This document shows positions 18,477 to 30,575 of a DNA stretch of 64,000 nt, one piece after another (position 1 is the stretch's first letter; each line of letters opens with the position of its first letter). This DNA is from Mortierella alpina (Eukaryota; Mortierellomycota; Mortierellomycetes; Mortierellales; Mortierellaceae): assembly GCA_029449245.1 (NCBI GenBank), contig JANATF010000008.1, positions 1 to 64,000 on the forward strand. The letters run 5' to 3'. Made by a program: the position numbers and the translations under genes. Below the pieces are notes generated by a model. The model ran no database searches and was not told the DNA's origin. It saw only the letters and a list, made by a program, of their open reading frames with translations.

Positions 18477-21400
18477 CTAGGGCATCACCATCATGCCGCT
18501 GCCCGCACCTCCAATTTGAGAAATGTCGCAAACTGTGCAGAGGTTGCCTTGGAATTCGGGTTTGAAGTGAGCGCGGCAGTAAGGACACTGCACACTGGGC
18601 GATCCGCGATAGATGGGTGTGTACGAGATGCCGCAAACAACAAACGAGTTGTACTGGTCATAATCAAGCTGAATCTCATCCCGGGGGTTACGCTCGGCAA
18701 CCTGCTGGATTTGTCTTGCGAGTGTCGCCGCTTGTCCAGGAGGAGCGAGTTCAAGGAGGCGGCGTGCAAAGGTCTGTGCCGACTGGAGGTTCTTGTACTT
18801 ATAGCACGTCGTCATTGCAGTGCGCAAGCTGATTATCATATGTTTAGGCTGCAGCTGAACTCCTGTAAAATAAGCCGCGAGCTCCAGCATCCTCTTGATG
18901 CCTTCAGGCGACGTGTCGTTCTGTCCCTCACGACGGGACAGCTCGATGCTCAGACCCACAATGTACTCACGACACACTCCCACAAGCTGAAGCACCTAGA
19001 ATACAGTGTTCAAAAGAGGGAATGGAAATCAACATCAACTCAATGACTTTTGACACCCTAATCAGCGCGAAACAACACAGGACAAGGTTACCATGCTACA
19101 TACCTCTTCGGCTTCACCCGACTGAGTCACGATGATCAGCAGTAGGGAATGGAGAATGCCCCTAAACAACGTGCACGCCTCGGCGATCTTGTTGGATGTC
19201 GTTGCCTTGTACGCCTCCTGTAGCTCCTTTGAAAGCAACGACTGGAAGCTCTTGGTAAGCACAGGTAAGGCTCTCCTTTGATCAGTCTCTGTAGGGTTAC
19301 GCCGAACAGGGACCATAATCGATGGCATTCCTTCGTTTCCAGCGACAATCGCCCTGCTGGCCTGAAAGATGGAAAGGAACTGGTCTTTCAGAGGATCAAA
19401 ATTGACAGCTCCCACTTGGCGGTTGAGGAGCTATAGTAGTTGTTTTTTAAACATAGCAAAAATGTTCACAGACACAAGAGCGCTTGTTAGAGAGCGGCAT
19501 GCACCATTACCTACTGTCAACCTCGCAGACCATTATCGTCAATCATACCTGCATTGCAGATTCAAAGGCGCCTGCAGCAACATGATCCGCAGCCAAAGGA
19601 GAATTTTGGCACCAAATCTCGGCCTCGCTCTGACCTGCAACCGGAATCGTCAGCCCGCTGTCCTCGGCCACAATGGCTCCAGTTTCAGCATGCAGCTCTG
19701 CCGCCAGCTCCGTATCCATATCCCAACCTCCATCGCCATCCATGTCTAGAGGATCGTTTCCGATCGGTGCAAGTGATGCTCCTTTGTGATCCAGAGCAGG
19801 GATACTGAATTCATCATCCATTCCCCATTGGTCTTCCTGCGGTTCGGGCTCCATCGCCACTGGCGCCTGAGGAGCCACACCTTCCAAATCTCCGGTGAAT
19901 GCACCTTCAAAGTAGCTGCGCGAGACTGCCAGCTGCGGCCAGTTCGAGTCGTGTACTCTCATCAGAGGTCTGGGCGGAACGAGAAGTGTGCCGTGACTAG
20001 GGAGATCAGCAACATCCTCTAGCGTGATACCACTGCTCTCCAGAATCGCATCTGCGACCTCATAAAGTCCATGTGTTCTAGCAGTCAAATATGCCAGGGG
20101 TGCTGTGACCATAAAGACAACGTACCCATTAGTCAGCATGGCAAGTTCAGAATACATTGCGCATTCCCTGTATGCACAAATAAAAGGCAGCCGCACAATT
20201 GCCACTCTGGAGCACTCACCTTGGCCAACTTCTCTCAACAAGCGGATGCGCTCCTCGACATTACCAAGGAAGAGCGAGTTGTGGAACCGTGACATGGCAT
20301 CGCCTCGGAGCTCGGCAATCTTTAGCATCTTGGACAACTTATCCGAGTTTCCAGTGGCCAAATACAAGAACGACAGTCGGTCAAAGTTCTTGATACGCTG
20401 GTAACACATCTCAACAATCTGATGATTGCCCTGTCGAAGTGCCTCCTGAGCAAGCTTGACCCAACAGTCTTCCTTATCCATGGCTTTGGCTGTCTCTAGA
20501 CCAATCTCCAAATTTCCACACTGCAGTGCAAGGTCGAATCGCGTCTTGTCCTCGCGCACAAAGTGAAGTGCGATCTCTGGATAGCCCTTCTTTTGTAGAT
20601 ATGCAATAATCGATTGACCGACCAGGTTCGAGTTGCGAATGATTCGCAAAACCTCATCATAGTTGCGCTTGGTCAGGGCCTGCTTGAATCGGTACTCGGT
20701 GGGATCTATGGGAATGGCACGCGTCTTGCCATCACGGTCAAGGCAGTACACATTCTTGCCTTTGATACGAGTCAAATAAATGGGCTGCTCAAGCGTACGA
20801 ATGATGCCGTTGTCGCCCTGAGGAAGCGTATACTTGATATGGTTCAAGGTCGAGTAGATCAGGATCCCGCTATCGTCCCATGCCGCGCTCTTGATGCGGA
20901 TCGTCTCATGAATGAGGCACATTTGTTCCAGCGATTTTGTGGCAATCGTTATCGTGTGCTTGCTCAGCAGTGCAACATACGACATATCGGCCGACCAAAC
21001 AACGTACTTGACGGGTGGGGTCGTCACCTCAGAGACGGTCCTGCGCTGCTGAATGTCAAAGAGGATCACCGATGTGGGTGTGCTCAACAAAAGCTGCCCA
21101 GTTCCTGCATAAAAGATTTCGCTGACGACACTAGGCGTCTTGAACGACTTTGTGCTGTTGTTTTGAAGATCGCGAATAGTGACGGTTTGGCTAGCCTTCT
21201 CCAGAACTGCAAACCGGTTGCGTGCGATGAAGATGGCCGAGTTACCCGAGCCACGTTTGCCTTCGTTCGAGGACTCTCTAGCCTCACCACCATAGTCCTT
21301 AGGAAGATTGAAAAGCTCGTACGTGCCTCCATCAACGGTCGAGGTGATCAACACTGCACGTTCGGCGGGGTTATAGGAGAGCGCCCTTGGCTGCACAAAC

Positions 21401-22957
21401 TGCGACCCGGTCTTACGTACCGATAGCACGGCCGTGTCCTGCGAGGTGGCATAGTCGTACACGCGCAAGTACTGGTCCTTGATGTAAAAGAGGTTCGACT
21501 GGTGCACGGCGTATGCAGGCCGCTCTCTTTCCAGCTTGAAGACAATCAAACCATTATCATGTCCTGCCGCAAACAAGTTGAGTTCAGGGTGGGCAGTCAG
21601 AGCCCAGAATCTGTCGTGCTCACGGCGGAACGTCTGCACAGCCGTGCGCTTGGACATGTCCCATACTCGAATGCACTTGTCCTCTGCAGCGGAAATTATG
21701 AGCTCCTGGCGCTGGTGGAAGATTGCACATGACACGTTGTTGGTATGACCCCTGCAAGTATCGACCTCCCATGCCTTGGTTTCTATGTTGCGTGTAGTGA
21801 ATGCAAAGTTGGTGTCATGAGCATTGGCCAGAAATTCCTCTGTTGGAAACGCATGCACAGCCTATATCCGTTGTAGCAGTCAGAGCTCCACTGCCATACC
21901 ATTCATTCTCCAGAGTTTCACCTGGCGGTCGTCACCAGCAGACACAATCAACGGTAGAGTTGGGTGGAACGTAGCCCAGTTGACGCTTCGATCGTGGCCC
22001 TCGAGTACATACTTGACGACGGCGTCTGTGCTTCCAAAGATATCTGCTTGCTGAGATGCACGATGCGCGCTAACATCGTACGATACAGTTCCCGGCGCGG
22101 CGTTCTTCTTTCGGAGTCCTGTTCAGCAGATGAGATGACGAGATAGGCGATAGAAAAGGTTAGCTCCTCGTTCGCGGCGCAAATCCACGACTAGCGGACT
22201 ACAGGGACCATAGTGATTCCAGCCTTTTTGACGCACCAGAGAAGTCCCACACACGGACGGTCTGATCCAGGGAAGCCGAGACGATCAGATCCTCCTTGGG
22301 ATGAAACTGTGCGCTCATGACATAGTGATTATGGCCAGTGAGGATGGCGATGCAGTTCCTGGACTGCCAGTTCCAGATGCGAATGGTCTGATCGTCCGAA
22401 CAGCTGAGAATCCACGGGTATTCGTGGTGAAAGTACACGGTGCGCACATAGTCCAGATGCCCCGTCAGTGTAAACTGGCAGCGTCGTGTCTTGTAGTTCC
22501 AGACTTTAATTTTGTAGTCGTCTCCTGCAGATACGAATAGGGGCTGCGATGGATGAAATGCGATACCACGAACGGGACCTAAAGTTTACAAAAACCGGAA
22601 GAGAAAGCTTAGAAAAACGCCATCATCGGATGCCAGAACATAGTGAAAGGTTGCTGTTTTCTCTCGTACCATCGTGTTCATCAAACCGCTCAAGAAGCGT
22701 GCCCATCCTGTAGTCCCAAAGCTGTATGGAACCATTGTGCAATGCTGCCAGAATCCAAGGGCGTTTTGGATGGAACGCAATGCCTTTAACGCGGTTGCTC
22801 TTTGACTCGAACTAAACGACGCAGAAGATTGCAGAGGCTGTCAGGAACGCTCGGCGCTTTGGCTTCAACATTCACCAGTCAGGACTCAAACGAGGCTCCG
22901 GAGAGGCGAATGGAGGAGTAAAGGAATGAATGTAAATACCTTTGTAAGCATCTGCAT
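18477..22957 (-). CDS. COPA: Coatomer subunit alpha (alpha-COP)
   Basis: Large subunit of the COPI vesicle coat (Golgi to ER retrieval). Eight exons: 22957-22940, 22811-22670, 22578-22237, 22118-21900, 21782-20220, 20102-19549, 19430-19104, 18995-18477; total 3,684 nt, 1,227 aa, matching the family's ~1,220 aa. The start exon encodes only MQMLTK. N-terminal WD40 propeller (residues about 5-320) shows [42 protein letters not shown] and [11 protein letters not shown] second propeller and the helical solenoid follow ([20 protein letters not shown]). The C-terminal domain ([26 protein letters not shown]) binds epsilon-COP. It is the first conserved gene from the telomere and diverges from the SET gene. 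Confidence 0.96.
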
Positions 22958-23657
22958 CGTTGGCGGATTGGGGAAGGTGATGGCAGGTGCGTTGCGCGCA
23001 GGAAAGGCTAAACTCAATCAGACAGCGTGTTGTCCAAGTCAAGGACAAGAGAGACTCGAGAGTGATAACTAGAAGAGGGACAGCGTAAGGGATGCAACGT
23101 CAACGGTAGTATGTATGATGGTGTAGACAAGGTATAAGCGAAAGGGCAGGTGTGTTGGCAGGAGCAGGATGGATGGACGTGAGGAGAGAGCCGCTGGAAG
23201 GTCTTGCTTGACTCCAGAGCTTTGAGAATGCGTTTGCCACGTCACTGCACGTGATTTGACGAGCTACAGCGCTGCTGCCTTCTTTCCCACGTTGCCCATG
23301 GTGGCACACGATCCCGATACCTCCCCTTGCGACTTGAAAAGAACACCGAGCACAGTAGAGCTCCCGCATACAGCGCTTGGTCAAGTGCATTCTGCTCACG
23401 CGTTTCCCTAGCGCCGCTCGCTCAGACGTCATATCGGAGTAAATTCAGTCAACAGGTTGCTTCACAATTCTTTTTCAACTCCACCTCACACTTTGCTTGT
23501 CAACTATCTTTCCTCCCTTCTCCCTCACCTCCCTTCTCCCTCACCTCCCTTCTCCCTCACCTCCCTTCTCCCTCACCTCCTTTGCTCGCTCGCTGCAAGT
23601 CTCACATCGAACTGCTCGACCAGCTCGCTTTCATTGCATGCATCGTTAGCCCGACTC
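22958..23657. promoter_or_regulatory. Divergent promoter region COPA / SET gene
   Basis: 700 bp between the two start codons. It holds a 16-bp tandem repeat CCTCCCTTCTCCCTCA (four copies, 23512-23575), the pyrimidine-rich leader common upstream of genes in this window. No other feature seen. Confidence 0.6.
23512..23580 (+). repeat. 16-bp tandem repeat in 5' leader
   Basis: Four copies of CCTCCCTTCTCCCTCA plus a partial fifth, 78 bp upstream of the SET-protein ATG. Confidence 0.9.
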
Positions 23658-25691
23658 ATGCCACTACTTTCTCAATTCTATAACTGGTCAAAAGCCAACG
23701 GCCTCAGAAGCAGGCTGGTGCCGAAGGAGTCGAGAGGCAAGGGCATTGGCCTCTTTTTGGAATCGGCAGAGGATAACACCCAGGATCACCTCCCAGTCAA
23801 TGGCGAGAGTGAAAACCAAGGCGAATTGGCCTTTATACCAGCCTCGCTCATTCTTAGTCGTTCCCGCATCCTGAAGCTCGACCGTGATTGCCTCCAAACG
23901 ACATTCAAGGCCATAGGTCTGAAGAACGTCTCGGAACGGCTGGCTATACTTCTTTTCATTCTTTATGAGCGGCTCGCATTGGAACGAAAGCATTGCGCAC
24001 CCACCACCTCCTCAGCCCCGGCAACCGCTTGCTCAAGCTCTCCATATTCGCCCGACGCATTTTCTTATGCCGACTATATCGCCGTGCTGCCGGACGTGCG
24101 CACTCCAGTGACATTGGACCCAGACACCGCGCGCGGTTACTTGGCAGGGACACTTTTACTGGACTCTGTCTGCGCCAAACGGAAAAAACTCGAGTCAGAG
24201 TTTGAGCTCCTAAGTGGCAACATGGGGGTCTTTGAGCACTGGCCAGTTCATCCAACACTGGATAACTTTGTATGGGCGGACGCCACCTTCTGGTCTCGCG
24301 TCTTGTCCTTTGGATCTCAATGGGGCAAAGGTACGACAGCGCTGGAGCAGAACGTGGATCAGGCTCAGGATCAGGTTCAGACTGAGCATGCTGAGGACGA
24401 ACTGGATATGAAGGACGATCTGCACATGGTCCCATTTCTTGACTTTGCCAACCATGCTGCAAAGCCCAACATTCGGTGGCAAGTTGATGCTGACGGTCTT
24501 CGAGTGTGGGGATTGCAGTCGTTGATGGATCCGAGCCTTCAAAGCGAGCAGGATCCTGGCAACACCGACCAAGAGGTGTTTCTGTCTTATGGAAACAAAC
24601 CCAACACTGAACTTTTGTAAGAAGCTCAAGAGCTCAAGATACTGCAGGCTGTTTTTTTTCTTGGCAGGATTGGACACTCAGAATGAGGCAGCTAAACATT
24701 TGGCGCTTCACGTTATAGATTCCTATACGGATTTACATTGCAGGACAATCCAACCCAGTTTTTGACCCTGGCGCTACCACTGGATGAGGATGATCCTTTT
24801 TATATGCCCAAAGTCCACACGCTTATGAGATTGGGCATTCCACCAAGGGTCACTATTTATAGGAACAATCAAGATGGCCCTGCGGACTTGGTTGAGCTTT
24901 GCCAGGGGTTGTGGGTCACTCCAGAATCACAGTTCCTTCTATGGATATACGCGCTAACTGAGGAGGATGGGCTTGATGCCATGATCGAGGAACCCGCCAT
25001 CAAGCTTTGCGTTCCACACGAGAGTGTCGATAGTGGTGACAATCATGGTGACCATCATGATGACAACGGAAATATCGAGGAGGTGGATTTGATTGACGAG
25101 GAGACAGTAGGTCGCCTCATCATGACCATTCAAGGGTTCAAGATCGCAACAAAAGCAGCATTAGAGACGACGGTTCCCAAGCTCCAAATCTACCCTGTCT
25201 TGGTGCTTCGATCGTTTGTTCTTTTGGCAGAACGGGTCGAATATTACATATCCCGGATCATGGAGACGGGAGACAAGGTGCAGAAAGTCGAGGGCATCGA
25301 GATTGTGCGCTCCATCAACTACGAGGGCGACTCTCACCTCAACGACGAAGAAGCAGCCTCAAGTGCACTGGACTCTGGCACGCCAGCAAACACTAGACTC
25401 GGCCGAAACACTGGCGACTGCCTATTGCCAACACTACTAGAGCCGGACCACGAGCACCCCGTCACCACTCGTCAGCTTGAGATCGAGACTCAGATAGCAA
25501 GCCTTGTGGTAACCATGAAGAACTACCGTATCGAGGAGATGAACCTGCTTGTGCAGATCGGCGATCTTCTGGGAGAAGCACAGGCGCAGTGCCTCGAAGG
25601 GAGCACCTTTATCCAGGAATACCTTGCCAGCATGCAGGCTCAGAATAGTCAGTCCATAGACTCAAGTCTGACCCCAGCACGTGACCCATGA
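23658..25691 (+). CDS. SET-domain protein lysine methyltransferase (RuBisCO LSMT-like)
   Basis: 643-aa protein from two exons (23658-24616, 24719-25691). The fold is that of the LSMT/SETD3/SETD4/RKM class, which methylates lysines on ribosomal and other non-histone proteins using SAM. SET-N: ESRGKGIGLFLE near residue 25-35. The iSET insert contains ADYIAVLP. The catalytic core has VPFLDFANHAAKPNIRW (NH motif, about residue 258-275) and VFLSYGNKPNTELLFLYGF, spanning the splice junction. The C-terminal half resembles the substrate-binding helical domain. The ATG at 23658 is the first in frame. The stop lies only 87 bp from the next gene's ATG. The exact substrate cannot be read from sequence. 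Confidence 0.85.
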
Positions 25692-25778
25692 CGTTGAGGA
25701 GCCAGCTAAAACATAAACGAATATGGATCATCAAATCCTTTGTTCAAACATTTTCCTGCGCGACCCCTCCACCTAGAC

Positions 25779-28505
25779 ATGACATCCAAGCAGGAGGACA
25801 ACTTTGACCTTTACGACGACCCTTACGTCGCCACAGGCGGGAGCGGAGGATCAGATCCCTACGCCGAGGATGAAGACGACTACTACAGCACAGAACGAGG
25901 CCGCGGCCATGATGACTCGCGGCGAAATGATGAGCGTTCTCGTTTTCAAAGCAGCAGAGATGATTCCGAGATTAGGTCCAACGTTAAAGCAGAGGATAAT
26001 GCCGCATATGACCCAGTGCAGAACCAGCAGAGGCAGCCCCCAGCATCGTCCGATTCAGCTCAAGGAGCATCGTCTACAACCTCAGGCTACGATCCAACTC
26101 AACCGTACCATCAGCGGGACTCTCCTTACCAACAAAACTATCAACAGCACTCTGATCAATACTCTAGGCAGTCCAACCAAGGCTCCGATGGCTCGTCATT
26201 CAATCAACAGCCACAGCAGCAGCAGCAACAACAACAGCAGCAGCAGCAGCAGTCTGCATCTGCCGCTGGACGTGAGCATGGGTAAGAGGTTAATCTTGGC
26301 TATATACAAATCATCCTCTCTTCATTTTCTTTCTTGCAAACAGCGAGGACAGCAGACGCTTGCTTTGTATCCTGTAAGCCATAGAGGATGTAGACGGTTC
26401 ATGGAGAGGCTCTGAGCCTAGCAATCGGATGCTTCTCCTTGTTTTAGCCCCCTGTCGGTTCTTTAGCAGGGTCGACTGCCGTGCTTCGCCTCGCTATTTT
26501 CAGCGCTGTGAATGTGGTGGATGCGCTGAAGTAGAGCCTCGTTCTAGTACAGAGACAGAACCATCAGGAGACTCGTTCCATCCCAAAAAGCAAAACAACA
26601 GGCGACAGACGGACATCACTTACGAACAAACAGACAGACGCACAGATATACAGACATACAAAGAGGCAGCCAGTGACAGATCGAACAGAAGAAGCAAGAT
26701 AGGTCGCATAGATCACCCCCCGTCCTTCGCTTGCTTATGCTCCACTATGCGCCTAACGAGAGAAAGATACATCACCCCCCGAATGAAGAAGTGGTATCAA
26801 TGAAAGTAGCTAATCCTTGGCATCATTCTCTTTTCACTCCTCTTTTGGGTACAACGACGGTGTTTGCTCGATGCGGTACTTTTGAATGCATCTTGCGCTC
26901 ATAGAAAAATGTTTATTGGGGGCTTGAACTGGGAAACAACAGATGGTAAGTGGGAGCGATGTCACTGTCGCTGAGATGATGGCTCCTCGCCAGGTATGCC
27001 TTGGCACTGATCTTCGATGGCCATGGGCTTCTATAGAAAGCCTGAAAGCGTACTTTTCTCGCTATGGTGAGCTGACCGACTGCATGGTGATGAAGGACCC
27101 AATGACAAACAAATCCAGAGGCTTTGGCTTTTTGACGTTTGTGGATCCAAAGAACGTGGACGCGGTACTCAAAGAGGATCATCATTTGGATGGCAAGATG
27201 GTAAGAAAGTCTAGCCAAGCATCTTGCCCCCTACTCTCCTCACCTCAGGACTTTTTGCTCATCTATACCAAACACTTCATGTCATGACTCTGCCTTTAGA
27301 TCGACCCGAAGCGCGCCATCCCTCGTGAGGAGCAGGAAAAGACGGAAAAGATCTTTGTTGGTGGGATTCCGCCCGAGGTCACTGAGGAGGAGTTTGCCAA
27401 CTATTTCTCTCAGTTTGGCCATGTCCTCGATGCTACTCTGATGCTGGATCGTGCTACTGGACGTCCTCGAGGATTTGGATTCATCACATTCGAGTCGGAT
27501 CGAGGCGTGGAGGCAGCACTGAGCCGACGTGATTTGATGCTCAATGATAAGACGGTAAAGGATCCAGCGGCTTCTTGCTTGTTATTTGTTATCCTCGAGG
27601 CGCGAAGCTCTTTTTTCATATCATAATCATACTTTTTTTTTTTTTTACCTCGAAAACAGATCGAGGTCAAGAGAGCACAGCCTAAGCACCGCGGAGAGTC
27701 GAGAGGCGCTGGTGGCATGAACTTTGGAGGAGGAGCAGGAGCAGGGGGAGGCTATGGCGGCGGTCAGGGTGGATTTGGCGGCGGATTTGGAGGTGGCCAA
27801 GGCGGATATGGAGGCAATGCTGGCGGTGGACGAAACTTTGGCATGGACTCCATGGGAGGTATGATGGGTGGGGGAGGTTATGGCGGCGGCTTTGGTGGCG
27901 GCGTTGGAGTTGCAGACCCGTACCAAGCCATGGGAGCTTACGCTGCTGCTGCTGCCGCACGTTATGGCGCAAACCCAGCTGCTGCTGCAGCATTAGCTCA
28001 GCGATATCGCATGGCGGCTGCGGCCGCTGCGGCCGCTTACGGAGGTGCAGGAGCAGGTGGTGGAGCAGGTGGCGCCGGTGGGGCTGGAGCTGGCTACGAT
28101 CCCTCGGTCGCAATGAACTTTTACCGTCAGCAATATGGCTACGGCGCAGGCAATGGGGGCCAAGGCGGGATGAATTACGGATCCGGCAACAGTGGCGGCT
28201 ATGGCGACCAGGATGGCTCGAACGGAAATAGCCAATCCTCGCAGAGACGCGGCCAGTCTGCTTCAGGGAGCCACGATGGAGGCTCGTCCTCTCACAGTGC
28301 AAATGGAGGGTACGAATCCAGAGGAGGCACCAGCCATGGCTCAGGACGCAACTCTTCCAGCTCTGCAGGGGCTCGTCAAGGTGGATCCAGCAGCGGATCT
28401 GCAGGCCCCGTTCGCGGCGGTGGCGGCGGTGGTAGCGGCAGCGGCGGATCATCCTCTGCGGGCGGCGGACGTGGCGGCGGCTCGTACCACCCATATCAGC
28501 GGTGA
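25779..28505 (+). CDS. HRP1: HRP1/DAZAP1-like hnRNP with two RRMs
   Basis: Nuclear RNA-binding protein; yeast Hrp1 is the cleavage factor IB subunit that binds the 3'-end efficiency element. Exons 25779-26281, 26905-26945, 27037-27200, 27300-27554, 27660-28505 give 602 aa. N-terminus (1-168) is acidic then Gln-rich, ending in a run of ~15 Q (CAG/CAA, 26212-26252). RRM1 at about 169-235: KMFIGGLNWETTDES, SRGFGFLTF. Linker IDPKRAIPREEQ is a signature of this family. RRM2 at about 252-330: EKIFVGGIPPEVT, RGFGFITF, IEVKRAQPKH. The tail (330-602) is Gly/Ala/Ser-rich low complexity, typical of phase-separating hnRNPs. A 30-nt in-phase cassette exon is possible at 26344-26373. Confidence 0.92.
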
Positions 28506-28710
28506 GATCCGCTTGATGGCACCACTACATAGTTCACTTTCAACTTTCTAATGAAATGGTGTGGTTTATTGATACAGGGGGACAGGAGCCCCACAGCCCC
28601 ATGACTTTGTACAAATCTAACAAGCGGCAGTATTGCGTCGCCGACTTGAAGCCTTGGCAGCACAGATTAGGCATGAAAAAACAATGCTCTGATTCTGCCG
28701 GATCGGTCTC

Positions 28711-30575
28711 TCAGTCTTTGTACAGTCCCTGCTTATAGATGTAGTCGATCACAGCGGTGGGCAGCAGATACTTGATCGACATGCCTCTTCGAATGAACAG
28801 TCTTAGGCCGCCATGGAATGAAGAGATGAAAGGTGTTAAAAAACAGGGAAATAAAAGGGTACAAGTGTGTGAGAGACAGTGGGGCCGCAAGATGCTCATA
28901 CCTGATTTTCGTGGAGCTGATATCATTGTAAATGAGCTGCTTAATCACGAAGACATTGCGCCTGTGCTTGTATAGGACATCGTGCGACAACAGAAACTCG
29001 TAAACGTCAGAGCCAGTCCGCTCCAGAATGAGGCATCCGTACTTGCCGATGATGTGGTGCAACTATAGACCAGAAAGAACGGTAGACATTAGTCAGTTGC
29101 CTTCACAGTAGAGAAGTTTCATTTAATCGTATTATCCTGCCTTTAAGCCGTGAACTTACGTCAGCTGTTGCCCACACGTCGGGAGCAGCGAAGGACTGAA
29201 CAAGGTCACCTCCGGCAAGAAGCATTATCTTGATAGACTTGAACTGGCCTACCAAATGGAGCAAAATGGCGACATTGACCACGATGGGTCATCGGTAAGT
29301 TTGGATCTTCAGCAGAACACCATACAAACGCGACGGCATGAATAAAGAATCTGTCTAGGACACCTTACCGTTCTTCAGCCTGACGCCACCTTCGCCGTCA
29401 GCTCCGTTGAGCTCGTTCTGAAAATGATCAAGGACAATGGCCGTCCTTTGATAACTGGTCTGAAGACTTTCCCAGCTGTCGACCATCAGCCATGAGCTTG
29501 ACTTTTCCACTGCTAGCTCACACATCCGGACTCTGTGCTTTGCCTCTGCCAGTCCTTGCTTCTGATAGAAATCCGACACGGGCGAAAAGTAGCCTCCCAT
29601 GATTTCAAAGTTTGTGTTTTCGAGAATGTAATCTCTGGCCATCTCTACAACAGGTGTCAAGCAAGCATCAGTCAGCCTTGAGAGAGCATATCAGTGCGCT
29701 TTTGGTGAAGCGCGAGGGGTTTGAAGCCAGACAAGAGTGCAATTTACCAAACATGCGAAGATGAAGATAAGTAATAGGCGAGAACGACCCACAGGCCACA
29801 ATCACCAACGGCGTTTTGGACTCGTCTAGAAGACGGGGACCATAAATCAAAAAGTAATGGTTAGTCAACAGACCAGTTATGAGGAAGACGGGCCAAAGTT
29901 GTGATGTCGCGTGCTAGCTCCTTGCACCTTTGATGTACTAACGCGAGGGAAGCAGCAGTATAAAAAGAACGGGTGCCAGGGCATTCAAGTACCCACAGAC
30001 TCTCTTGTGTTCACACCCGCATACACCCAAGCATACCTTGCATCTCTAGCGGGATCCTCTCCCGCGGAAAGGTATACTTGGAGGCATCAAAGAACTCGGT
30101 CGACCCGTACGCTTCTGTATGCTGCCGATCCGAGGAGCTGCTCAGGGAAAGGGCGATCAGAAAACAGAGTTTTGTTGGTGCATTATTAGTCATAGCCCAG
30201 CATCGATGAGCATAATCTCTCTCCTTTGTCGTGCTCCATGGGTTGAGGGTGTGTAGGCGCTCACTGTTTCTAAGCGACAGCACAGACTTCTTATCGGGTC
30301 GAGCAAATCCATCTTGGCCAACGCCAGAGTCAAAGTCAATCCTGGCGCCGGCTTGGGATCCCCACAGAATCTTATCGCGCTTATCGTACTCGCTGGTATC
30401 GCCGTTTGTATTTTTGTATACACCTGTCTTCCTGTTATGGTGGCAACTGCAGCAAAACATGAGAGCATGGAGTATTCGCGAAGCAGATGATCCGCTGCAA
30501 GATTCTGCTTCTGGGTACTTGTCCTTACCTGTTGAGATTCCAGATGTTGTCGTCGACGGGCATGGGAGGCGGCAT
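28711..30575 (-). CDS. NMA1: Nicotinamide/nicotinate mononucleotide adenylyltransferase
   Basis: Joins (D)NMN/NaMN with ATP to make NAD or its deamido form, the step shared by salvage and de novo NAD synthesis. Seven exons: 30575-30529, 30137-30037, 29825-29748, 29644-29369, 29248-29160, 29062-28902, 28801-28711; 843 nt, 280 aa. ATP-binding signature GSFSPITYLHLRMF at residues ~61-75 (GSFxPxTxxH). HRVRMCEL, VDSWESLQ, LLAGGDLVQSFA, APDVW and ISSTKIR close the nucleotide pocket, followed by RRGMSIKYLLP. The first exon is my inference: an alternative ATG at 30193 is also in phase, but its first bases look like a branch site and polypyrimidine tract. Converges with HRP1 (205 bp between stops). 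Confidence 0.9.

Noticed and set aside
20614-21426. 270-codon plus-strand frame inside COPA
   Set aside because: Antisense to COPA exon 5; no recognisable domain.
27682-28494. 270-codon minus-strand frame with Arg/His-rich translation
   Set aside because: Complement of the Gly/Ala-rich tail of the HRP1-like gene; low-complexity shadow.
30011-30210. Plus-strand frames opposite the NMNAT 5' exons
   Set aside because: Shadows of exon 2 and the adjacent introns of NMNAT.
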